Shown: one piece after another, positions 23,131 to 35,009 of the stretch
Position numbering within the stretch: position 1 is the first letter of the stretch
Layout: every line of letters begins with the position of its first letter
Assembly (NCBI GenBank): GCA_022495995.1
Contig: JAFEMH010000529.1
Coordinates: forward strand, 62,001-126,000
DNA from: Adenophora triphylla var. japonica
Taxonomy: Eukaryota > Streptophyta > Magnoliopsida > Asterales > Campanulaceae
Length of the DNA: 64,000 nucleotides
Direction: 5' to 3'
Notes under the pieces: generated by a model
Seen by the model: only the letters and a program-made list of their open reading frames with translations
Databases searched by the model: none
What the model was told of the DNA's origin: nothing
Translations under genes and position numbers: made by a program

Positions 23131-23732
23131 CTCGTTTAGGCTCGAGTTCGATTACAACTCGAATTAGGGCTCGATAAAGCTCGTTTGATTTCAGATTTTT
23201 TTCAAAAAATAAGTCGAAGCTCGAGCTCGGCTCGTTAATACTCGAGTTCGAGCAGCTCGCGAAAAGCTCGCGAGCCAGCTCATGAAAAGCTCGCGAGCCG
23301 GCTCGCGAAAAGCTCGAAACTTGATTCGAGCCGAGCTCGAACAGGAATTCTGGGCTCGAGCTCGTTTAAAAATTAACGAGCTCGAGCTCGAAACATCAAA
23401 AGCTCGGCTCGGCTCGTTTACAGCCCTATCAACAACTCTCCCTTATTATAAATACAAATATTTGTCCCCATGGACAAAGAGAGGTGAAAAACCAACATTA
23501 TTGTAAATCATATTATCTAAACCATAGCACACAACTTACTAATATATTTCAAGTTTTATTCTCAGTTATTAATCTTTTAGAGATCTTATTCTCATACCTG
23601 AGGGCCTGAGCTAGATTAAACTCCGGATTGATCTCTAACGGTGATTCTTGTGTTTGTTGTGTTATATGTACAATTATCCCATACAAGACACATATCCTAA
23701 TTCAGTGAACCCCGAAAGTATTGGCGTAATCA
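22404..23732 (+). mobile_element. 3' LTR of element 2
   Basis: Starts TGATGAGCCCAGAA and ends TTGGCGTAATCA. The LTRs of element 3, read on the minus strand, start TGATGAGCCCGG and end GGCGTCATCA, so the limits are set by homology. A TATA box (CTTATTATAAATAC) lies at 23442-23455. Length is 1329 bases, of which 568 belong to an inserted inverted-repeat element (22860-23427). Without it about 760 bases remain, close to the 829-835 of element 3. Confidence 0.75.
22860..23427. mobile_element. Self-complementary ctcgagctcg element with terminal inverted repeats, inside the LTR of element 2
   Basis: The left end reads AGGCTGTAAATGAGC and the right end GCTCGTTTACAGCCCT, which are inverted repeats with one mismatch and one gap. 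The interior consists almost wholly of permutations of gagctcggctcg and ctcgagctcgag, with a (TA)n run at 23083-23129. The whole can fold back on itself. I see no target-site duplication of 8 bases. It is probably a non-autonomous DNA element (hAT- or Mutator-like MITE); the superfamily is open. No coding content. Confidence 0.6.
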
Positions 23733-24229
23733 GTAGTTAACTTTATTTAAATTTGACCTAAGACTTAAAAAACGTCATTATTCTAATGAAATTTTAAATT
23801 TGTTATTGATACATAGGATAAAGTATTATCAATAAAAAATAGATGTTCACTAGAATAAATAACTTGACGTAGCTTATTAATCAAAATTCATGACCATTAA
23901 AACTTAAAGAGAAAAATAAATGACTTTTCGTTGTCATAGAATTTGTTTTATCGGTTGCTTTTTATCTTCTCAACCGACCTTTGTCGTTCGCAATCTACAT
24001 AGTTTTCTGTTTGGTCACTAATGAAATAGTAACAACAATTATAAAATAAAATATAATTATCTTGTATAAGAATATATTTTTTGTGAACAAGAATTGCTTT
24101 CATTTCCATGGCGCACAATCAAAGCAATACTATAAAATAAACTAATTATATTCCCTTTCTTCTGCTTGTATCTCTGTACTATCCTTAAGTGACATGGAAC
24201 GATTTAGTTTACAAGCTAATTTTAGATAA
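23733..24229. other. AT-rich intergenic DNA
   Basis: No coding segment, repeat array or element end recognised. Confidence 0.6.
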
Positions 24230-24231
24230 TA

Positions 24232-24509
24232 CTCCCTCCGTCCCAATAGTAGCTTTTCATTTTGCCATTTTGGGTGTCCCGTTAATAGCTTTCACTTTCC
24301 TTTTTTGACAAAGAAATCTTTACTATTCCCTCCACTCATTCTCTCTCCTACATTATTTTAATACTCACAACACTATTATAATTTACTATTCCCTCCACTC
24401 ATTCTCTCTCCTATTTTCAAATTACACTCACAACATTTTTACTTTCACCTTATTTTATTAATTTGCGTGCACAGAAAAATTTGGACAGCTCTTATTGGGA
24501 CGGAGGGAG
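24232..24509. mobile_element. Stowaway-like MITE 1
   Basis: Termini CTCCCTCCGTCCCAATAGTA and ...CTTATTGGGACGGAGGGAG are inverted repeats, flanked by TA on both sides (24230-24231 and 24510-24511). The CTCCCTCCGT terminus and TA duplication are diagnostic for Stowaway (Tc1/mariner) MITEs. Length is 278 bases, A/T-rich inside, noncoding. Confidence 0.9.
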
Positions 24510-24639
24510 TATTGGTTAAAATTTAGGGCTGAATAATCTAGCGCCCCTGAACAAGATATTAAAGTTATAAAAACCTAATCAAAATATAAAATTTTACATA
24601 AATTCACGCTCACATATATCATTCCCCCATTGCTTTTAT

Positions 24640-24960
24640 ACCAAAAGTATAAGAGTAAAAATACTCTTATACCTAAGTATAAGAGTATTTTTTTTTTCAT
24701 AATTTTTCATCTATTCTTAAAAATAATAAAAAATACTTATATTTTATTAAACAATCTTCTTTTATATCTTCCATTATCTAAATGTATAATACTAGAATTA
24801 CTATTATACTTAGATATAAGGATAAAAATACTCTTATACCTAGGTATAAAAGTATTTTTTTCACAATTTTTTTATCTTTTCTTAAACAATCTTCTTTTAT
24901 ATATTTCTATATCTAAATAAAACTAGAATTACTATAATAAAATTAACTCTTATACCTAAG
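24640..24960. repeat. Two diverged copies of an about 155 bp hairpin-rich AT unit
   Basis: The first copy (about 24643-24800) and second (about 24812-24958) share aaaatactcttataccta and aaacaatcttcttttatat. Within each copy, 'tataagagta' and 'tactcttata' are reverse complements, giving strong hairpins. The open frames here are by-products of A/T richness. Between 24961 and 25135 I see no feature. Confidence 0.75.
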
Positions 24961-26189
24961 GTATACGACCATAATTGAAAAAAATCTGGGGACAACAAGG
25001 GGTGACGGAGGGGGCGATCGCACCCCCTAGACAGGGCGATCACACCCCTCGCACGATTGGAGTTTTTATGGAATTTTGATATGAGCTTTTATTTGTGTGT
25101 GAGTTTTTGGATCTCACTTGAGCTTCTATGTAGAACTAGTATGTCACCCGTGCGTTAAACGCACGAAAGAAAAAGAGAGAAATCAATCAAGAAAGCTCAT
25201 TTTTTAATGATGATTAATGTAAAAAAAACAGATGACATTAATCAAAGAGATACTTATATAAATACACAAAATACTAAATAATATTACAAGTTTTGAAATA
25301 TTTTCTTATAGACAATTTATCATTTCGTTGGTGGCATTTTCATAATCATCGACCATGACTAAACACAGGTCTTTTAAAAAATATAAGCCACATTGGATAG
25401 AGATAAAGAATGGAAGTTGAGGATCTATTGAAAGGGACACTCTTCAAGTGTCATTCATTGAGGCTGCAATAAACATAGCAATAATATAAAGGTCAAGAAT
25501 CAGAAAAAGAAAAAAAAAACACATTTTTAGTGGCTTGAAAAGAGTTTCAAAAAAAAAAACTACTTTATGGATTGTAATTCCTGAAGAAAAAAAAAAAAAC
25601 CCACCCGCTACAGTGAAATCAGAACAATACACCCTTAATTTTCACTTGCTAAGGGAAATCAGTTTCATGCGTGGCAGTCTAATTAATGGGCATCAAGTAT
25701 GTAGAACTGCCATAGATTTACCATTCCAATATTTGGTGTGTCATGTTGAGATAAAGATGTAGGCTCACTCAGAAAATAAACTGAGGTCGAAGACGAAGGG
25801 GTGAAATCTATTAGAAAAAAGCTTGTGTGCACCATAATTCACTCAGGTAATTGACAAACTGAAATGCAAAAAGTTGAAATTTTCTTGGGAAAAGTTAGGG
25901 TACCTGGGGCAAAATCATATGCTGAACAAAATTCCTCATTCTTCCATTGCATCTCCTTCAAACTCAATCACATCCACCTCTGCAAGCACAACAAAAAGAT
26001 CACCTGGAATTAGAAGATAGTCTTTAGACAGCCAGAAAGAAAAATACCAACAGACAACAATAAAGAGCATAAGAGATGAAGAGAACTTAGAAGATAAATT
26101 TTCACAAGATCGAGATCGATTTCAGATAATACAAAGAAAATAAAAGCTGGAAATTGGTGCTTACAAGGAAGGAGATGAAGAGAACTTGG

Positions 26190-26520
26190 AAAGTTTCCCT
26201 CTTTCTACTTGCAGCCAAGATTGCTGATTTATAGCATTGAGATGTGGCTCTTTACAAGACTCAGATGGAAAGAATGTCCTCATAGGTCATAGCAGATGAA
26301 AAAGCTCCCAGATCTCCACAGCAACCAAACTGCAAATCTCTAACCCAAAAAACGAAAATCGAAAACCCCAAAGGGTCACCAAGTTTTGAATTGAAAATCC
26401 CAAAGCTCAGGTCAAGAGCTTGCACATTACAAACACCAATTTGAAATCAACACATCAAACAATCACTCAAAGCCCCAAGTGTTTGGACTTTCTCTCTATG
26501 GTGCTCGCGACAAGAATTCG
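26190..26520 (-). other. Gene-leader-like segment inside the Helitron
   Basis: Read on the minus strand it has the T/G-rich, 'gattttcgttttttgggtta' and 'gatttgcagtttgg' texture of a plant 5' leader or first intron. No open frame follows. It may be a captured promoter or intron fragment; this is a compositional impression only. The stretch 25200-26190 holds nothing I recognise. Confidence 0.25.
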
Positions 26521-26965
26521 TAGGAATAAAGAAAAACAAATTAAAATCAAATGGGTTCTTTACATCTACATAATAACTACACAACTTTAGAATGAGATTA
26601 AACCTTAAGACCAGAGACACACTAACCTAGGTATGCAAGTCTTAAACCAAGTCCACAAATATAGAGGCCTATTGGGGGCTGAGATGAAGGTGGCAGACAG
26701 ACCATATGAAAGTTGGGCAGTGTACAAAATCATGCTGTAGAGGCTTATGTGGTAATTCGAAACATGGAAGTGTAGACCAGTGGACCCTTCTAACGAAGGC
26801 CTTGAAAATGGTGACACTGATTCATGATTTCCTACATATCATTTTCTATTTTCTATGGAGAATTAGAAACTGATGTTCGCCTTTCATCATAATTTCTCGA
26901 AATCCAAAGTGAAACATGTGCATGTGCAAGCGCACAAAGAGAGAGAAAGAGAGAACAAGAGAGAC

Positions 26966-27869
26966 CTGCAATAGATATGGGAAGGCAAAGTCGATCATGT
27001 TGTTTATCCAGGCAAGTTCCAGAGCAACATCTGCGCGAATAAGATCGTAGCAAACAAAAAGACATGATGCGAAACATTCCTTCTTTCCCTGCACATCAGA
27101 AGCAACCTCAAAATTAGGTATTTTGACTCATTGGAGAAGCTTTCACCGAGATAACTGCTTTGGCACAAAAATATGACTAATAATACCCCTACCAGAGCTG
27201 GTCCAAAATGTAATATAAATGGTAACATGGGAGCCACATATCAAGGCACATGCTTGATATTATGTAGGGGGGAGAGAATAGAAGGACAAATCAAGTTAAT
27301 AAGTTTGTGATCTGATGAAAAGCAACGGTTCAAAAATATTTCTTGTTTACAAAAAAGATTATGCCTGATATCCTAAAGAAAAAAAATGAAAGAATAGTCT
27401 AACCATCATAATGTACTTCTAATTCAGGATTTACCTGCTCAATGAAATAAACAAGCAGCTCTTCTACAAGTTCACGTTCGCCAGATTGCGAGGCTGTCTC
27501 CATTGCATCTTTGTAAACCTTGTCTTTCTTCGACAATGCAATTGATTGCCTCCATCTACCTGCCTTCTTGTAAATATATGCAGCAACATGTCTCATCTCA
27601 AGAAGCTCATGTTTTTCAATCTGCTCAAGCACATAAAAATTAAAACAATACTTAACTTGGAAAACAAAACAAAAAAAATACTTGTGCAAATCCACACACC
27701 TTCTGTGCAAGACCGATCTGATCAAAGTTATCATGCAAATCAATAGATTCACGCAGTCTTTCATAGTCTTCCTCCTCAACATAGATCTCATTAAGAGCCT
27801 CATTTACGGGGAGACATTGTTGCTTTGAACTGCAACCATGTATGGTTTCACTAGAAGGAGGTGCCCTGC
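26966..27869 (-). pseudogene. Clathrin heavy chain gene fragment (three consecutive exons)
   Basis: Clathrin heavy chain forms the triskelion legs of coated vesicles. Three minus-strand exons with GT/AG borders encode part of its C-terminal leg. Exon A (27869-27700) gives [18 protein letters not shown], then [19 protein letters not shown] and [11 protein letters not shown]. Exon B (27620-27435, 62 codons) gives [19 protein letters not shown] and [19 protein letters not shown]. Exon C (27088-26966, 41 codons) gives [20 protein letters not shown] and [16 protein letters not shown]. One base is missing in exon A near 27810, shifting the frame. The preceding exons (most of a roughly 1,700-residue protein) and the final exon (FIREYT-type end) are absent. 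It is a dead fragment within the proposed Helitron, probably captured. Confidence 0.85.
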
Positions 27870-28339
27870 CTGTGATCAAAAGCGTAAGAGAAAGCAGTGT
27901 CAAAGAATCAATAACCTTTGATCAAAAACACGGTTGTACTTGTAATAAAAATGTTTCTTGCTACAGTAAACATAATTAAAATTTGAAAAATGAGGAAAAT
28001 TTCTTTAAATGGTCCGAATTCATACCGGATAAATCAACAATGTGCTTAGTAAAGGTATCTAACTTTGGTAAAATTGAGTAAAACAGATTTAAAAAAATGA
28101 AGGCTGAACCAAAGCAATTGAAAAAATTATTGAAATTAGGTTTCTATAAAGTAGAGATCGAGCAGCTCGCAAGCAAAAATGTTCTTGAAATATCAAACGA
28201 AATCCAGAGTCTTATAAATCTATATAAATTTTCATACATACATAATCATACTCTTAATTCAACGAAAGTGGTAGAAAAATTCACTATACTCACTAACCTA
28301 ACTGAATGCTTGATACAGTCGGAGATAATTTCATAACGT

Positions 28340-28570
28340 TGTTGCTGCACACCGTCAGTTCAATTGATCGGAGAGAAAGTCCGGCGAATGGAGTTAGGAT
28401 AATCTCTGAGCAGCAATATCATTGATTAGCTCCTGCCGGTTTCTATTTGGAGTTTGATTTCTAGACCTAGAATCGATCTTCGCCCCTGCAACTTTTGAAA
28501 TCGATCTAGGGACTTTTTTGGAGAGAGAGTAGAGAGAGATCGAGAAGAAGAGGCGTATATGGAATACAAA
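28340..28570 (-). other. Possible captured 5' leader upstream of the clathrin fragment
   Basis: On the minus strand, CT-rich DNA (ctcgatctctctctactctc) is followed by 'aagttgcaggggcgaagatcg', a texture usual for plant 5' leaders. It lies about 0.5 kb upstream of the first clathrin exon. No start codon with a supported frame follows. The part from 28570 to 29460 is AT-rich without recognisable content. Confidence 0.25.
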
Positions 28571-29469
28571 AGAATTGCTGCACAGAGGTTTGGAGAGAGA
28601 GAGGGAGAGATAAATAAAGCGGCTTACTTTGTACGCTAGATGGTAAGGGCAGTTTGGGAAATTAGCAAGTGGTGAAATTTTGAGCGGGAAAGTGATGTCC
28701 CTTATTCACTTGCCTCTTTATATATTTATTGATGATTTGAGACGAGGGGGCCTCATGAAATAAACCTAAAATTTAATTGATTACACAAAATACCCGTTAA
28801 ATTTCAGACTATCAATAAAATTCGAAAAGATTAATGTCAAAAATGGTACGGAACATTATAACGCAAGGACTTGAAACTGCTATATCGCAGCCTTTCTTTG
28901 CAATGGCTATGATGATAAATGATGATAATAAATGTAAAATGTGTATAATACAATGCAAAATATTTTAAACGAAAATAAAAACACATTTTGTACTAAACTG
29001 CATGTAAAATACTTAGTAGTGCATGTAAAACTAATACTAAAAATGTAAAAAAAATAAAATTATTTTGTTCTCCGATTTTTATATCATGTAATAGTCAACG
29101 ATTGCATTGCATGCTACAAATTTTTTTCCGACAATGGTAAAAGAAAAAGAGGCTTTGACCAATAAGTCATTTACCCAAATAGGACCGACATTTTCAAATC
29201 TCGACAATAATTCCCTGAACCATTTTGCCCATGTCATTTCATTTTTCATATTTGTGTGATTTCACAATTATAATAAATTGATTTTCCCTCAAATTTTAGA
29301 ATGCAATATCTCAAAATCTAAAATCGAAAAAATAATCTAAAACACCGTATTAATCGTATCGTTAAAATGAATCAAATAAGTATATTCAAGATATGATTCA
29401 AATTTTAAAAATAAAAATTTCATTTTTCAGTCGTAAAAGATTTTTAAAAAAAAAATAATTTTTCTTTCC

Positions 29470-29665
29470 TCAATTGATTCACAGCTGTATGATTACACAG
29501 TTGCGTGATTTCACAGTTGTTTGATTTCACAGTTATATATGATTACACAGTTGTGTCATTTTTCATTTTTCAATTGTAAAATTATTTCTCAATTGATTTC
29601 ATAGTTGCACAATTGAGTGATTTCACAATTGTTTGATTTAACAGTTGTGTGATGTTACTAGCCCT
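29470..29665. repeat. Imperfect tandem repeat of an about 17-18 bp unit
   Basis: Units of the type 'tgatttcacagttgtt' and 'tgattacacagttgtg' follow each other eight or so times with small changes. Further loose copies (hexamers of cacaattg) continue to about 29940. Noncoding. Confidence 0.7.
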
Positions 29666-30936
29666 TTAAACAGTTGAGAAATTTATTTATTATAATTTTT
29701 ACTCAATTTCATAGAAGTTTAAATAAAAAAAATAATAAAACTTAGAAATTCATTTCTCATTTTTTCATAATTGAGTATAAAAATTTATAAATTCATTTCT
29801 CAATTTTTCACAATTGATGAGTCAATTTCTCGATTGCTTAATGGTAACGATAAATTTGTTGTCACATAACCTTAAGAACAATATATATAAATTGATTTCA
29901 AAGTTGTGTGATATTATTGCCTTTTAAACAGTTGAGAAATCAATTGATACTCAATTAATCAGATTTTGAAGTTTAAAATTGAGATATTCATTTCTCATAT
30001 GTTCATGATTGAGTATAAAACTGAGATATTTATTACTCATTTGTTAATAATTGAGCATTTAACAGGGTGGATGTAGCATAACTTGCAAAATTGAAGATTT
30101 GAAGCCATTGTAAACACAATGGCCAGAAATTCAAGCGGCAAGAGGGATCAAAACTGGGAATTGTAGACAAAAATACTTGAATTGAAACCATTGGAAGCAC
30201 AATGTTCAGAAATTCATGCAAAAAGATAGATCAAAACTGGGAATCAAGAGAAAAATACATTGAAATTGAAGCATAGAGTGAGACCAACCATTAACCAACT
30301 AACAGAGCTCAGAAGATGATAAAAATGGAGACTTTACGAGGAAGAATTAAAAAGGGTTTGAGTCTAAGAAAATTTGAGGGTAACCCAATAATAGAAAAGG
30401 GTGAAAAGGGGAGAAAGTTGGGGGGGGGGGGAAGGGGAATACGTTACAGAAAGCAAAAAACATGTGTAGAGGGAAGGAGATAAGGAGGTATTTGTGGGTG
30501 GAAACTCCAAGAAACCAAAAGAAAAAAAAACAAAAAAAGAGAAAAGGGGGAGGGCAGATTTAGGGTTTAGAATGGGCTGGGGTTAATGAAAAACGTGGTT
30601 AGAAAATAGAAACAAAGAAAGGTGTATCAGTACAGGTAGATATAGAAGAAAATAATGATTTACATAAAGAAAGACACTTGTCTTGATTTGATGGCGTATT
30701 CATGCAAAACTTCAAACACAAACAAGGACGCCATCACCATTTATATGTGGAGAGAGACGGAGAGAATGTGGCGTGAATTTGAGGTTAGGGGCAGATTGGT
30801 TATTTAAAATTATTATAAAGAGGGCTAAGGACTCTACGGTCGTTTTGATTTCAACTTAGGGATCATATGGTAGAATTCAAAAACTAATATTTTTATTGAT
30901 AAATTTCACCCCATCTCAGGTAGTTATTGGTAAAAT

Positions 30937-31291
30937 TGATGTGCCCGTAGAAAAAGATTAAACCCAATTACACCAAAGAGGGCCAATAAATATGTTTCGG
31001 GCCCAAGCCCACATGTTAGTCCAATACTTGGCTATATATACTCCCTCCCTCCATTTTCAAAGTAAGCTCTCTCCCTCTTCTCTCTCTCTATAGAAATGTT
31101 TTATGATTATATAAATATACTTGTCATAGATCGGTTTGATGATTCTCACGCCGGAGGGTTTTGGGGGAAAAGGCACCCACCCCTAACGATGTCTTGTTTT
31201 GTAGGTCCCGCGTTATATCGGACCCGAGGAGTGTTCATCCGGATCATACACCTTTGTCTCCCCCGGTGAGCCATTTTTCATGGTAGCATCA
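30937..31291 (+). repeat. 5' LTR of element 4
   Basis: Starts TGATGTGCCCGTAG and ends ATGGTAGCATCA. It has a TATA box (GGCTATATATACTCC near 31030) and a CT-rich leader. Both ends agree with the right copy. Confidence 0.9.
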
Positions 31292-31293
31292 GT

Positions 31294-31310
31294 TGGTTCT
31301 GTTGTCGGGA
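31294..31310 (+). other. Primer-binding-like site of element 4
   Basis: TGGTTCTGTTGTCGGGA begins two bases after the LTR. It differs at few positions from the site of element 3 (TGGTTCCATTGCCGGGAA). Both look like decayed versions of the tRNA-Asp-type site of Tat elements (TGGCGCCGTTGCCGGGGA); the tRNA identity is inference. Confidence 0.5.
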
Positions 31311-33370
31311 CTGACATTTTCCGGTGAGTTATGCCGGATTAGAGGAGCCAAATGTATCAAAACTAGACTACAACAAGGGGATGGCGGCAGATCTGGATGG
31401 AACAATTGGACAAAATTCAACAATTTCCATTTCACCTTCTTCATCAATGGCGGAGGTAAGATCCAGATCCAGACCTGGAGATCCAGATCTGGTGACTTAA
31501 AGAACGAAAGAAAAATAAAAGAGAAAAGGAGGGAAGGTTCAGCGAGAGGCAGAGGGGAAAAGGGTTGAAGAGCATTTTCGAGTTTATCAAACTTGGCTGG
31601 AATAGAGAGTAACTCAGGCGACTTCGGCCAGCCGGAGCGATGTGCGGGGCGACTTACTAAGGAGAGAGAGCTGTAGCGAGAACAAAGCAAGAAAGAAAGA
31701 AGGTGAGGTTTCTCGGTTGAGGCCATATAAAGCTTTTCTCAAGCTTGATCACCGGAAATAATGGAGAGGGGAAATAACTCGGGCGAGCAGTATGGACCAA
31801 AAATTAAAGGCCACCGGAAAAATTGGGCAGAAGAAACAAGGAGAGTGGCACAATAAGGACTGTTCGGAGCGGAGCAGTGCCGCGCCATCACCGTCGAACT
31901 ATCGGCCGAGCACTCTCACCGCCGGCTACATGCTTACCGACCAAACATAAGTCGAGTCCCCCTTTTTTTCTTTGTCGCCATCATTGGCGAAGTAGAAAAA
32001 TTAGACAGTGGCATTATTACTTTTTCGGATTAGAGTATGGTACAGGAAAAAGGGGAAGAAAAGTCAGTGGAAAATTCTCAACCACACAAATCAGTTTGGG
32101 GTGGAAAAATATCTCCCTCCATTTGGTGCATTAGCTTCATTAACTTGTGAGGCTATATCAACGGACGGTCGTTAAAATCTTTGTTAAATTCTAACGGAAT
32201 TTATCAAAATCTCCGCCAGGTCGTTTCTTTCTGCTATTTTCTTTGTTGCTAAATTATTTTGCGCATACCTCATTATTTAACAACATGAGTGCATGCTTTG
32301 AAAACCCGTTACATGGCAAAGTTAAATGTGCCCTCTATTACTATGCTAACTTGATAGAACGATTGACTTAACTTGTTACTTGCATTTTTATGTCACTAAC
32401 AAGAGATAATGGATTGCTATGAAAGTGTATTATGCAATATTATATTTGTTTTAAAATTCATGCCTACTTGATGGAATGTTTTGAGTTTAATCCTCTTTCT
32501 ACTTGCTAATTTATGTCATTAATAAAAAGAAATTAAGTAATATGAATATAGTTGAATTTATTATTATTCCATTCAACACGATATAGTAATACTTGAATGT
32601 CTAGAGTATTAAATGTGACATAAAAATAGTTATATCTAAAGATGACTAAATATGGATTAGTATTAAATAATTGTAGCATGCTCCATGCCAACTTTTTAGA
32701 CAATGCCTTCACTTGATTGTTGAAGATTGGAAATTGATCAAAGTTACAAATTGTTCATCCTGATTGAAATAAATATAGAGGAATCATGGTACGTGAAAAA
32801 ATAATGTGAAACGAAGTACGCTAACTCTGTGCTCTTTATTTATATGTGAACAATTATGTCATAGGTGGAAATGAAAGTAACATGGTGTAGGGGTACGTTG
32901 ATCCACTACATATTTGAGATCTTGTAAAATGACAGTCATGATAATATGCTTAAAATGAATAAACTCAGTAAAATGCGAAAGATACTTGTGGTTCTTTATT
33001 TCTCTCATGTATATAATAGTCGCGTCATATATGCTCCTTGTGTCAAATAAAAAGAAATTATTATGCAAGATTTACAAATGACTACCTCAAGTCTTTTGTA
33101 GGAACTTTGTCAAGCATGATGAGTTGATTAAATTATTTCATGCCGAGATTATTCTATTGAGATCTCGTACTTAAAGAGAATGTTTCGTATGAAGTTTCTG
33201 GATCTTGCAGTGGAATCTAAGGGTTCTCTTATTCTCTGATCAGAGTTGTCGACATTATTTTCTAGTCCGCTAAAGGCCCAACTTAAAGAAGGTTTTCTAT
33301 ATTCAACTCACATGAAATCGTCCAAATCTTTTCGTCGGGCAATAAAGCTCGAGTGTGCTCTCTCCATCTT
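31311..33370. other. Left interior of element 4
   Basis: 31311-32150 is GC-moderate with short frames on both strands, none with a known motif. 32150-33240 is AT-rich. I see no gene. Confidence 0.5.
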
Positions 33371-34060
33371 GATGGACTGGATGGGCTCACATCCCGAACT
33401 GCAACTGGACTGGATGGGCTCGCATCTCGGAACCCGTAATGTCAGGCTGGTTGGGCTCGCATCCCGGCTGCCGAGGGCTAGCATCCCGAACCTGCATTCG
33501 GACTTGATGGGCTCGCATCCCGAACTGCAACCGGACTGGATGGGCTAGCATCCCGAAGGCTAGGGGCTAGCATCCCGAACGGCATCCGGACTTGATGGGC
33601 TCGCATCGGCCCCTGCCGGTGGATGGGCTCGCATCCCGAACTACCGAGGCTAGCATCCGGCGCATCCGGACTTGATGGGCTCACATCCCGGCTGGCCCCT
33701 GGGTGGATGGGCTCGCATCCCGAATTGCCGAGGCTAGCATCCCGGCGCATCCGAACTTGATGGGCTCGCATCCCGGCACTAGCCGGTTTGGATGGGCTCG
33801 CATCTCGAAGCTGCCGAGGGCTAGCATCCCGGCGCATCCCAGGACTTGATGGGCTCGCATCCTGGCTGCCCAGCCGGGCTGGATGGGATCGCATCCCGAC
33901 TGCAGTCTAGCATCCCGAATTGCATCCGGACTTGATGGGCTCGCATCCGGCGCAATCGGACTTGATGGGCTCGCATCCCGAGGCTGTAGGGCTAAGCATC
34001 CCTAGCTGCGCTTGATGGGCTAGCATTCAGGCTATGCAGGCTCGCATCCCGAACTCCATG
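33371..34060. repeat. Tandem array A of element 4 (GATGGGCTCGCATCCCGAA unit)
   Basis: About 20 copies of a core gatgggctcgcatcccgaa, alternating with a shorter 'ggctagcatcccgaa' variant and 'gcatccggactt' joints, giving a period of about 35-45. Some copies have lost bases. The long minus-strand frame through it is only the repeat translated. Confidence 0.9.
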
Positions 34061-34485
34061 GGAGGTTGCCGCCCTAGTAGGCACCCCCATATGATGATGG
34101 CCTAGTAGGCACCCCCATATGATGATGGTTTGGGAGGGTTGCCCTAGTAGGCACCCCGAGATATGATGATGCCTAGAAGGTTGCCGCCCTAGTATGCACC
34201 CCATATGATGATGGCACAGGAGGTTGCCAGCCACTATTAGGCACCCCCGAGATATGATGATGGCCTAGGAGGTTGCCGCCCTAGTAGCCACCCCCATATG
34301 ATGATGGCCTGGGAGGTTGTCGCCCTAGTAGGCACCCCCGAGATATGATGATGGGTTGGGCGGTTGCCGCCCTAGTAGGCACCCCCGAGATATGATGATG
34401 GCCTGGGAGGTTGCCGCCCTAGTTAGCACCCCCGAGATATGATGATGACCTGGGAGGTTGCCGCCCTAGTAGGCACCCCCAAAGC
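34061..34485. repeat. Tandem array B of element 4 (47-60 bp unit)
   Basis: Eight to nine copies of 'ggaggttgccgccctagtag' plus 'gcacccccgagatatgatgatgg', with small deletions in several. It abuts array A directly. Confidence 0.9.
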
Positions 34486-35009
34486 AAGAAGAAAATCAAA
34501 GATGGACAAAGGAAAAAAAGGTCCCTACAAAGTCGGAAAAAGGAAACAGATACAAGAAACATCACTAAGGAGTAAAAATTTTGCCTAAAGACAAGCTTTA
34601 CTTTTAAAAGGGGGAGTAGGGTATATGGCTGTAATCAGTGGAATCGAAGGGTTTTTGGCAGAATTTTCAAAACAAAATACATGGAAAGGAAGTTGTCAGA
34701 AATTCCCACGACATCAGAGTTATCAAAGTCCAGCGACCGGATTTCATGTTGCTGGCATTCTTGTATCTATGACGTATAGTGTTGGCATATTGCGCGAGTT
34801 CGGCAATCGGACTTGATGTCGGCCGACATTCTCGGGCATGAAAGTATTTTTTTTTAATTCTGGACTTCTTCAACTATTGTATTTATGCAAGGAACATTCA
34901 AAAGGGCAAGGACAAATCAGTGCGCGATATTATCTTTTCCTGACTTATTCCAAACTTGAGAAGTCTCTATTAGCTCAAAACAAATGGGCATCTATCTTAT
35001 TGCTTGGTG

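Larger units (their letters stand above)
15962..23732 (+). mobile_element. Element 2: 3' part of a Ty3/gypsy (Tat-like) retrotransposon, interrupted on its left by element 1
   Basis: From 15962 the sequence reads directly into the end of RNase H, then integrase, a noncoding repeat region, an antisense gene on the minus strand, a polypurine tract and a 3' LTR ending ggcgtaatca at 23732. Element 3 (46252-59205) has the same order and closely similar protein segments, so both are one family. Its gag-to-RT part would lie left of element 1, outside the window. Confidence 0.8.
25136..30646 (-). mobile_element. Putative non-autonomous Helitron with captured gene fragments
   Basis: On the minus strand the 3' end is a 7 bp stem-loop (CGTGCGT-TTA-ACGCACG at 25148-25164) followed by GGGTGACATACTAG, ending at 25136 before a host T. 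This is the canonical Helitron terminus (hairpin, about 10 bases, CTRR). The proposed 5' end is TCTATATCTACC at 30646-30635; it matches the 5' end of a 180 bp Helitron-like unit at 62186-62365. The base before it is T rather than the expected A, so the 5' limit is less certain. No helicase/Rep sequence is visible. The interior holds clathrin heavy chain exons and leader-like segments, all on the minus strand. Confidence 0.55.

Noticed and set aside
24630..24920. 96-codon AT-rich frame
   Set aside because: Runs over two copies of a hairpin repeat; composition is I/L/K/Y noise.
26605..26817. Possible last exon of clathrin heavy chain
   Set aside because: No FIREYT-type or methionine/proline/glycine-rich end is recognisable on the minus strand after exon C; the frame does not match.
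31028..31060. ctccctccctcc in the LTR of element 4 as a Stowaway end
   Set aside because: It lies at the same place in both LTRs, lacks the CCGTCCC continuation and has no partner end; it is LTR sequence next to the TATA box.
33478..34234. Frames rich in D-A-S-P-S-S and H-H-M-G in arrays A and B
   Set aside because: Translated tandem repeats without start context or family similarity.
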